Assembly (NCBI RefSeq): GCF_017744115.1 | Contig: NZ_JAGHQW010000006.1 | Location: 93,822 to 157,821 of the forward strand | Direction: 5' to 3' | DNA length: 64,000 nucleotides | Origin: Salinisphaera sp. G21_0 | GTDB taxonomy: Bacteria; Pseudomonadota; Gammaproteobacteria; Pseudomonadales; Endozoicomonadaceae | Part shown: positions 57,564-64,000 of the stretch, piece by piece | How positions within the stretch are numbered: position 1 is the first letter of the stretch | Layout: every line of letters begins with the position of its first letter | The notes under the pieces: generated by a model | Seen by the model: the letters and a program-made list of their open reading frames with translations, nothing else | The model's database searches: none | Told to the model about the DNA's origin: nothing | Translations under genes and position numbers: made by a program

Positions 57564-58376
57564 TTATACTGGCTGATGGGCAGAGCCGGTTTTCACATGG
57601 GTAAAATAGAGTGGCAAGCCAACCAGAAACAGGCCACCAAACAGGTTACCCAGTGCGGTTGGCAGTTCATTCCAGATCAGGTACTCCGACACCGTGAAAT
57701 CACCGCCCATAATCATGGAGAAGGGGAACAGGAACATATTGACAATGGAATGCTCGAAGCCCATGAAAAAGAACAGCATGATGGGCATCCACATGGCCAT
57801 CATCTTACTGGTCGCTGAGGTGGAGATCATGGCACCAACAACACCCATGGATACCATCCAGTTGCAGAGCATGCCCCGGATAAAAATAGTGATCCAGCCT
57901 GAAACACCATGTTCTTTATAACCGACGGTGCGTGACTCGCCGATGCTGCTGACCTTTTCTGCAATAGCCCCTCCGTCAATGCTATAGCCGTAAGTGAGGA
58001 TAAACGACATAAAGAAAGCAACCGTCAGTGCACCCGCAAAGTTGCCAACAAACACCATTCCCCAGTTTCTAAAAACCCGTTGTGCTGTAACACCCGGACG
58101 CTTATCCAGATAAGCCAATGGCACCAGGGTAAATACACCCGTCAATAGATCAAACTTCATCAGGTACAACATAATGAAGCCCACCGGAAACAGCATGGCA
58201 CCGACCAGCGGTGAACCGGTTTTAATGGTCACGGTGATAGCAAACATTGCCGCCAGTGCCAGGATAGCCCCTGCCATAAATGCACGGATCAGGGTGTCTT
58301 TATTGGACATGAACACTTTGGACTCTCCAGAGTCCACCATTTTGGTCACAAACTCGCTGGGCTCTAAGTAAGCCAT
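57564..58376 (-). CDS. Formate/nitrite transporter family protein
   Basis: A 270-residue FNT-family channel with six membrane segments: FMAGAILALAAMFAITVTI, VGAMLFPVGFIMLYL, NWGMVFVGNFAGALTVAFFM, GMLCNWMVSMGV, MPIMLFFFMGFEHSIVNMF (with the central His of the family) and LGNLFGGLFLVGLPLYF. FNT channels carry formate, nitrite or hydrosulfide. Which one cannot be told. It stands alone and is divergent from tatD. Its substrate would fit the anaerobic respiration genes elsewhere in the window. Confidence 0.92.
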   Translation of the reverse strand: MAYLEPSEFVTKMVDSGESKVFMSNKDTLIRAFMAGAILALAAMFAITVTIKTGSPLVGAMLFPVGFIMLYLMKFDLLTGVFTLVPLAYLDKRPGVTAQRVFRNWGMVFVGNFAGALTVAFFMSFILTYGYSIDGGAIAEKVSSIGESRTVGYKEHGVSGWITIFIRGMLCNWMVSMGVVGAMISTSATSKMMAMWMPIMLFFFMGFEHSIVNMFLFPFSMIMGGDFTVSEYLIWNELPTALGNLFGGLFLVGLPLYFTHVKTGSAHQPV

Positions 58377-58837
58377 AAATCCCTTTCCTTGAGGTCAGTT
58401 AATAGATATTCCATTGATGCTTCAGCAAAGTTAGTGCCAAGGTTTTTTAAATTGATAATTCAATTATTTATAGAAAAAAAGCGATGCTTGTAAGGCGTTA
58501 TTCTATGCGGGTAAGCCGGAAATCGGGGATATCTGCACTGCAACGATACACACCAGAGCAGATATTCATGGATTCATGACTCCATAATGCGCAGTGCTTA
58601 TTGGGTTAAACAGGTATCAATACCGTTTGAACTATTATCAGCATTAACCAGTTCCATACTGATACTGCCGTTTTCTTAGCCTGGCCAGATGGGATAACAC
58701 ACCATGAATATTGTCGTGTACAGTGGCAATTGTCGTATCCGTTCACTAGCCTGATCGTTCAAGTTAAAAGTGCCTGTGTGCCGTGAAAATGCTGACGGTA
58801 ACGTCTAATGATGTAAGACAGGAGCGAGCTGACTAAT
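58377..58837. other. Divergent intergenic region between FNT gene and tatD
   Basis: No gene is seen in 461 bp. An AT-rich palindrome AATTGA-N4-TCAATT lies at about 58451-58466, roughly 80 bp upstream of the FNT gene. Its half-site spacing is two bases too short for FNR. The part near tatD has a candidate ribosome site (GGAGCGAG) but no clear promoter. Confidence 0.35.
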
Positions 58838-60148
58838 ATGTTTCCGGCCAAGATCACGTCATCCAATCCCGTTTCCTCTCATGACGTTAGCGGCAAAGGT
58901 AAGCAGGTGGCTGCAGACGAACCGGATCTGAAAGTCTGGCAAGAAGGATGTGCGTCAAAAGCCCGGAAAAATAACAAAAAGAAGAGGCGTTCAGGTGCTT
59001 CTGATAAGCCTTTTTCAGGTGCATCCCGATACCTGGACAAACCGCACTATCATGCCGTCCAGGAGCAGCAGGTCAGGCCCGACAAGGGCCTGAAGTCCCG
59101 TCATTGCCAGCGCTCAACCAAGACAGCTGCATCACCTGATGTCACTGCCAGAGGCCGTGATTCTTCTGATTTTCAGCTAGCTGCCCGACCAGAGTTGAGC
59201 AAGGCGAATTTGACGCGTGCGGAGTTCAGGCCCCGATATAAGACGCCATTGGTTGATATCGGAGCCAATCTCGTCGGACACAGGTTTGATGACTTGTCCC
59301 GGGTTATTGCCGATGCTTTCCGGTCAGGCGTAGGTCGCATCATGATAACGGGCACTTCTATTTCTTTATCAAAAGAGGCGCAGAGAGCAGTGGGTAAATG
59401 GCTGAAGCAATCTCCGCATTCTACCAGAGCCACTGGAGCCTGTGCGTCTGCCGATTCCTCCCGATGCTCTTTGTATTACACAGTGGGATGCCATCCACAC
59501 AAAGCCAGTAATTTTAAGCAAGATGGTGGCATGCCGGAAATGGAAAAAATAATTGCACGGGGTGGCAACCACTGTATTGCAGTAGGGGAGTGTGGATTGG
59601 ACTTTGTGCGAGAGTGGTCTCCCAAAAATGTCCAAAGAGACGTGTTCAGGGAGCAGTTGGAGCTTGCGGTAAAACTGAAAAAACCGCTGTTTTTGCATGA
59701 GCGGGGTGCCCATAAGCAATTCATTGAAATTCTGACAGACCACATAAATCAACTGCCTTCTCCAGCCATGGCCTGCGTTCATTGCTTCACCGGTAACAGT
59801 GAGCAGCTGCAGGCCTATCTTGATCTGGGCTGTTCCATCGGGATTACCGGTTGGATCGGCAACACGCGTAATAAAGATCTGGTGGGTGCGCTGCGCTCTG
59901 TCGGTTGGGAGGCTCTGCGTGACCGGCTGATGGTTGAGACCGATGCACCGTTTTTAAAACCTTATCTGGTTATGCCCCGACAGCCAGATCACCGCAGTGG
60001 TGGTCGTGGCAAAGGACAAAGTGATAATGAACCGGCCAATCTGCCCTATGTGATCCATGCGCTGAGCCAGGTGCTGGGTGTGGATGGAGAAGAGATTGCT
60101 GCTGCAACCACAGAAAATGCCCGCCGGATATTCTCACTCGTCGACTGA
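58838..60148 (+). CDS. tatD: TatD-family metal-dependent DNase with long N-terminal extension
   Basis: A 436-residue protein whose residues 143-436 match TatD throughout: VDIGANLVGHRF, IMITGTS, YTVGCHPHKAS, AVGECGLDF, PLFLHERGAHKQF, HCFTGN, GITGWIGN, MVETDAPFLKP and EPANLPYVIHAL. The metal and catalytic residues are present. TatD is a 3'-5' exonuclease and DNA-repair/fragmentation enzyme, not part of Tat export. The extra 140 N-terminal residues are polar and basic (KARKNNKKKRRSG) and unlike TatD; the ORF is continuous and no internal start is clearly better. The insertion RATGACASADSSRCS is also unusual. Confidence 0.9.
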   Translation: MFPAKITSSNPVSSHDVSGKGKQVAADEPDLKVWQEGCASKARKNNKKKRRSGASDKPFSGASRYLDKPHYHAVQEQQVRPDKGLKSRHCQRSTKTAASPDVTARGRDSSDFQLAARPELSKANLTRAEFRPRYKTPLVDIGANLVGHRFDDLSRVIADAFRSGVGRIMITGTSISLSKEAQRAVGKWLKQSPHSTRATGACASADSSRCSLYYTVGCHPHKASNFKQDGGMPEMEKIIARGGNHCIAVGECGLDFVREWSPKNVQRDVFREQLELAVKLKKPLFLHERGAHKQFIEILTDHINQLPSPAMACVHCFTGNSEQLQAYLDLGCSIGITGWIGNTRNKDLVGALRSVGWEALRDRLMVETDAPFLKPYLVMPRQPDHRSGGRGKGQSDNEPANLPYVIHALSQVLGVDGEEIAAATTENARRIFSLVD

Positions 60149-60212
60149 CGCAGCGTCGGTAAATAACTGGTTAAAATAATTGAGCAATAATCAATAGGTG
60201 CAGGAGTTATTT

Positions 60213-60635
60213 ATGCTTAGTGGAGTTATCATTAATAATGATATTGGCCATCAATATAATTTTCAGCCGTTAAACCTTGAAAACCCGGTTCAAGGCGTAA
60301 GAGTTACATGTCTTTTTAATTCAAAACAAGTTGGTAAAGTAGAACTGAGACCACAAAATATAAAAACTAATCGACCAAGTAGCATTCATCCTGATTGTTT
60401 TTGTGCTGCCTATGGAATTTACAAAGACTTGCAAGACAGAGGCATAAAACCTGACAACATTACCCTTTATGGAGAAAACTGTTCTTTCTTTTCTATATAT
60501 GAAGGTAATTTTATTTATAATAAGATCATCAAAGAATTATATTTGCCCGCATTATTTTCATCACCGGACTTTGATGTAGTCACTTCTCCCAATGGGAAGT
60601 ATAAGACTGTCTGGAATAACAAAGCCTCACCTTAA
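60213..60635 (+). CDS. Small hypothetical protein, AT-rich gene
   Basis: A 140-residue protein of unknown function (LSGVIINNDIGHQYNFQPLN ... NGKYKTVWNNK). AGGAG six bases before the ATG at 60213 sets the start; a longer frame starting upstream is less likely. It is richer in A+T than its neighbours, suggesting recent gain. No signal or membrane segment. A HPDCFCAAYGIYKDL segment with two cysteines is the only landmark. Confidence 0.6.
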   Translation: MLSGVIINNDIGHQYNFQPLNLENPVQGVRVTCLFNSKQVGKVELRPQNIKTNRPSSIHPDCFCAAYGIYKDLQDRGIKPDNITLYGENCSFFSIYEGNFIYNKIIKELYLPALFSSPDFDVVTSPNGKYKTVWNNKASP

Positions 60636-60817
60636 ACTTGCAAGATGATCAATTGGCCCGATTTATCACTGCAATAGCTGACAAATGGACACGCTGTCAA
60701 TGTGAGCCAAACAAGGCAACGGAACGCAAAGTGTCACGTATAAATACCGGTTTAATCATTCTTCAAACAGCGTATGTTGGGTCACAATTTTCAAGCATAC
60801 AGGCTTCTGGTTAAGTC

Positions 60818-61357
60818 GTGCCCGATATACAGAGAACAGAAGACGAGTTGGTATCCCCGGCAAGGCGGGCTTTTTTCCGGCGTTTCGCCCCTGAACCCGA
60901 GCAGGTGATCCCCAATAGCCGCTACCCACGGCCGCCATGGGCAGTAGATAACACACTGTTTCTGGCACTGTGTACCCAGTGTGATCAGTGTATTGAGCAA
61001 TGCCCAATGCGAGTGCTGGGACAATCCGATGAGCAAGAAGAGATTCTTTCTGGTCGTCCTGTAATGGACCTTTCTTACGGTCGTTGTGACTTTTGTGGAC
61101 AGTGCGTTGATGCCTGCCCATCGGGAGCCTTGAGCCGTGAACAAGGGAAAAAGCGGCAGGTGATTCCCCAACTTGCTGGCAGTTGCCAGGCAGAACTGGG
61201 GATGTACTGTAACCTCTGTGAGGAAACCTGCCCTGAACAGGCAATCAGCTTTGCTGCGGATAATAAGCCGGTGATAGACCTCGGTCTCTGCAGTGGCTGC
61301 GGCGAGTGTGCTCTGGACTGCTACAGTCGTGTATTGGTAATGGCCAAAGCCTCCTAA
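60818..61357 (+). CDS. napF: Ferredoxin-type protein NapF
   Basis: A 179-residue iron-sulfur protein with three 4Fe-4S motifs: [24 protein letters not shown] and [11 protein letters not shown], plus an extra group [10 protein letters not shown]-terminal [10 protein letters not shown] is typical of NapF. NapF helps mature periplasmic nitrate reductase NapA in the cytoplasm. The start is a GTG at 60818. No napA or other nap genes are in the window. It overlaps mutL's end by 4 bp, tail to tail. Confidence 0.88.
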   Translation: MPDIQRTEDELVSPARRAFFRRFAPEPEQVIPNSRYPRPPWAVDNTLFLALCTQCDQCIEQCPMRVLGQSDEQEEILSGRPVMDLSYGRCDFCGQCVDACPSGALSREQGKKRQVIPQLAGSCQAELGMYCNLCEETCPEQAISFAADNKPVIDLGLCSGCGECALDCYSRVLVMAKAS

Positions 61358-63324
61358 CGCCCCCTCAAAAACAACTTATCCAATTGATCCATGGTGAGCA
61401 TGGTCCAGGTTGGACGACCATGGTTGCATTGTCCGCTGCGCTCTGTCTGCTCCATATCCCGAAGCAGGGCGTTCATCTCTTCAATGGACAGTTTTCTGTT
61501 GGCCCGCACCGACCCATGACAGGCCATGGTGGCCAGTATTTCATTGATATGGGCTTCAATGCGGTCGCTGGTACCGTGTTGCATCAAGTCTGAGAGTACA
61601 TCTCTCAATAGCTTCTCAACATCGGCATTCTGCAGCATCACCGGTATCTGACGCACCAGCAGAGTTTCCGGCCCCATCCGCTCCAGGGTCAGTCCCAGAC
61701 GGGAAAAGTATTCGCTGTTTTCTTCTGCGCAGTCTGCCTCACGTTCACTCACCGATACGGATTTAGGTACCAGCAATGGTTGGGCACGAATCCCTTGCTC
61801 CTGATAGGACTGCTTCATGCGCTCATAGGTAATCCGTTCGTGAGCGGCATGCATATCCACCAGAATCATCCCCTGGTCATTTTCCGAGAGAATATATATT
61901 CCTTTCAGCTGGGCAATGGCATAGCCAAGAGGCGGTGCCAGAGAATCATGTTCCGGCAACGGCTGCGCCGGCACCTGAGCGGAAAATGCTACGCCTGGTT
62001 CCTGTACCGCATGGTCACCCACAGCTTTAGCCTGACTGGCATTTACAGGCTCTGCAGAGGTGGCATATAGCTGGCTATAGGCTTCTATCTGTCGTTTAAC
62101 CTGCCCGGGCGATGGCGATTCTGATAAAGCAGGGCGTCGGTCATGATTGCCACTACCGCCGGGGCTTTGATTGGCATAATGCACGGAACTGCCGGATGCT
62201 GTCGGGGTGGTTGCAAGCTGGATGGCTTCCTGCCCCTGAAACTCACCGGCATCAATACCCGATGCCGGGGGTTGAGGCGGATTGGTCAAAACCGTGGGTG
62301 GTAGCTGATCTTCCGGGCGAACTTCACCCAGGGCACGATTTAAAGTACTGAACAGAAAGTTATGAACCGTTCTGCCATCCCGAAAACGGACTTCATGTTT
62401 GGTAGGATGCACATTGACATCCACCATGGCCGGATCCAACTCCAGGTAGAGGACGAATGTCGGATGACGCCCGCTGTAAAGTACATCACGGTAGGCCTGA
62501 CGGACAGCGTGAGCCACCAGCTTATCCCGAATAACACGACCATTAACGAAGAAGTACTGCAGATCAGCGCTGGCTCTGGAGAACGTAGGCAGCCCCACCC
62601 AGCCGTACAGTTTCAGGCCAGAGGCGGCAACATCAATAATGACTGCATGTTCAATAAATTTGGGACTGCAAAGTGCAGCTACCCGGCGGTCTTTTTCCGC
62701 CTGGGTCACCGCAGGACGAAGCTGATGGACACTGCGCTGATTGTGGCGAAGGGTAAAGCCCACATCAAAGCGGGACAGAGCCAGGCGCTTAACCACCTCT
62801 TCAAGGTGAGAAAATTCGGTCTTTTCAGTACGGAGAAACTTGCGGCGGGCCGGCGTATTAAAAAACAGGTCTTTGACTTCTATGGTGGTGCCCACCGGAT
62901 GCGGTGCGGGCATAACCTGCGCTTCCATATCCCGTCCTTCCACTCTGGCCTGCCAGCCTGACGCCTGTTCTGCCACATTAGACGTCAGGGTGAGTCTGGA
63001 AACTGAGCTGATGGAGGCAAGTGCCTCCCCGCGAAAGCCGAGGGTAGCCACACCTTCCAGGTCTTCCAGTTCAGATATCTTACTGGTGGCGTGGCGGGAG
63101 AGTGCCAGTGCTAACTCATCCCTGGGTATGCCATGACCATCGTCACGGATACGGATCAATTTGACACCGCCATTTTCCACTTCAACCGTCAGACGCCTGG
63201 CACCGGCATCAATACTGTTTTCCAGCAGTTCTTTGACGACTGAAGCCGGACGTTCCACCACCTCACCGGCAGCGATCTGGTTAGCCAGTCGGTTATCAAG
63301 AAGACGAATGGGTTTCATGGTCAA
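61354..63324 (-). CDS. mutL: DNA mismatch repair protein MutL
   Basis: A 656-residue GHKL ATPase that couples MutS mismatch recognition to MutH or UvrD. N-terminal motifs: [32 protein letters not shown] region (ATP-Mg Asn), RDDGHGIP and [16 protein letters not shown]. The middle (residues 340-440) is a Pro/Ser/Gln-rich linker. The dimerisation domain ends in [13 protein letters not shown] and QCNHGRPTW. Length fits gammaproteobacterial MutL. Convergent with napF. Confidence 0.97.
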   Translation of the reverse strand: MTMKPIRLLDNRLANQIAAGEVVERPASVVKELLENSIDAGARRLTVEVENGGVKLIRIRDDGHGIPRDELALALSRHATSKISELEDLEGVATLGFRGEALASISSVSRLTLTSNVAEQASGWQARVEGRDMEAQVMPAPHPVGTTIEVKDLFFNTPARRKFLRTEKTEFSHLEEVVKRLALSRFDVGFTLRHNQRSVHQLRPAVTQAEKDRRVAALCSPKFIEHAVIIDVAASGLKLYGWVGLPTFSRASADLQYFFVNGRVIRDKLVAHAVRQAYRDVLYSGRHPTFVLYLELDPAMVDVNVHPTKHEVRFRDGRTVHNFLFSTLNRALGEVRPEDQLPPTVLTNPPQPPASGIDAGEFQGQEAIQLATTPTASGSSVHYANQSPGGSGNHDRRPALSESPSPGQVKRQIEAYSQLYATSAEPVNASQAKAVGDHAVQEPGVAFSAQVPAQPLPEHDSLAPPLGYAIAQLKGIYILSENDQGMILVDMHAAHERITYERMKQSYQEQGIRAQPLLVPKSVSVSEREADCAEENSEYFSRLGLTLERMGPETLLVRQIPVMLQNADVEKLLRDVLSDLMQHGTSDRIEAHINEILATMACHGSVRANRKLSIEEMNALLRDMEQTERSGQCNHGRPTWTMLTMDQLDKLFLRGR

Positions 63325-63749
63325 TTATTGGGTCCAATAAGAGTTCTCAGGCCAGCTCAATGTAACAATACCGGGAGGAAGTTTCTCCGGTTTTTACCAT
63401 AGAATATCGAGTTTTGAGCAACATTATCAGTTAAAGCGGACTCTTTACATGTTTACTTATGTACGAGACAAAAAATCTGTAGGCTAGAGCTGGCAAGCAG
63501 CAATTCCCGCCCTTTATTAAAAGCCCTTAACTCCCAAGCATCACAGCAGGTTAAAAAAACTGTAACCGCACGATTGAACAACTATTTTTGACCTCAGACC
63601 CATCATCTTATCCGCTTCCGCTATGGTCAAGCCCGTTCAAAAAAATTGCACACACCTGACCGCCAGCCGTCTGATCAAACTGGTCACCCAAGGGAGAAAT
63701 AAGTAATTTCTCAAAAACTGCTGCAAAGCCCACAAGGAGAAATGAAGAG
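63325..63749. other. Non-coding stretch upstream of mutL
   Basis: No gene, tRNA or clear promoter is recognised. The sequence is AT-rich in its right half. A short sequence of type CACAAGGAGAAATGAAGAG precedes the direct repeats. Confidence 0.3.
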
Positions 63750-63870
63750 AATGAAGGACACCCAAATACCTAAATAAAGCAAATAAAGGACACCCAAAAA
63801 GAAAAGAAATAAAGGAAAGGACACCCTGAGGAAATGAAGGACACCCAAATACCTAAATAAAGCAAATAAA
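63750..63870. repeat. 38-bp direct repeats with GGACACCC motif
   Basis: A 38-bp sequence (AATGAAGGACACCC... ending GCAAATAAA) occurs exactly at 63750-63787 and 63833-63870. Two further GGACACCC motifs (63788 and 63818) lie near or between them. It sits just outside the insertion sequence. Confidence 0.65.
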
Positions 63871-63946
63871 AATCCCCCTGTGCCAACATAGTTGTCGCCT
63901 CTCCTGAATTTAAAAACCTAAACAGGGGGCGGCCAGTGAGTGATCA

Positions 63947-64000
63947 ATGGCCCGCTATTCAGAAGAGTTCAAAGAGTCCATCATTCAGAAAATGATGCCA
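63947..64000 (+). mobile_element. 5' end of an IS3-type transposase ORF, cut by window end
   Basis: The first 18 codons (ARYSEEFKESIIQKMMP) are typical of the OrfA N-terminus of IS3-family elements, the start of a helix-turn-helix. The IS left end is probably near 63880-63900 (TGTGCCAACATAGTTGTCGCC), but its partner is outside the window. A purine-rich AGGGGGC lies upstream of the ATG. Confidence 0.6.

Noticed and set aside
58451..58466. FNR site before the FNT gene
   Set aside because: The palindrome AATTGA-N4-TCAATT has half-sites two bases too close for FNR.
60640..60665. FNR-like site before napF (TTGCAAGATGATCAA)
   Set aside because: Spacing is off by one and the left half matches poorly.

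Overview
The window looks like a chromosome segment of a marine, animal-associated gammaproteobacterium, most likely Endozoicomonas or a close relative (Oceanospirillales). The housekeeping genes are gammaproteobacterial: ppk, hemB, nagBAC, nagEF, dmsABC, pilY1, napF, mutL and tatD. Between them lie eukaryotic-like genes (ankyrin, RING, SidE-type, bHLH-like), decaying duplications, MITE-like elements and an IS edge. No database search was run. All names rest on motifs, lengths and gene context.

Layout. 1-6.4 kb: a partial membrane-anchored protein, ppk, hemB and a TVP38/mercuric-reductase-like fusion. 6.4-12.1 kb: two unknown gene families in a partly erased segmental duplication, a sterol-desaturase-family protein, an ankyrin protein and a small hypothetical. 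12.3-20.2 kb: a complete GlcNAc uptake and catabolism locus. nagB-nagA-nagC read leftward and nagE-nagF rightward, with two AT-rich palindromes between them that look like NagC operators. NagE carries two IIB domains, and IIA is fused to HPr and EI in NagF. 20.2-39.8 kb: two DMSO-reductase operons, each with an FNR-like box. They flank an accessory segment containing five copies of a small Cys/Gly-rich protein gene, a secreted HNH nuclease and its copied tails, a third eroded dmsC, an AT-rich glycosyltransferase and a large SidE-phosphodiesterase-like protein.

39.9-44.5 kb: pilY1 with eroded neighbours. 44.7-57.4 kb: an effector-like island. It holds a RING-finger plus ankyrin protein, a hypothetical, a broken M28 peptidase, a broken second SidE-like gene and a protein ending in a bHLH-like segment. 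57.5-64 kb: a formate/nitrite channel, tatD with a long N-terminal extension, a small hypothetical, napF, mutL, short direct repeats and the first codons of an IS3-type transposase at the window edge.

How the genes may work together. nagBACEF fits use of host or environmental chitin sugars. The dms operons, napF and the FocA-type channel fit anaerobic respiration under Fnr control. RING-ankyrin, SidE-type and bHLH-like proteins suggest manipulation of host ubiquitin and transcription, which is inference. The most novel-looking element is the 24.4-29.3 kb array of small glycine-zipper proteins with poly-C tracts, conserved downstream sequence and copied nuclease tails.
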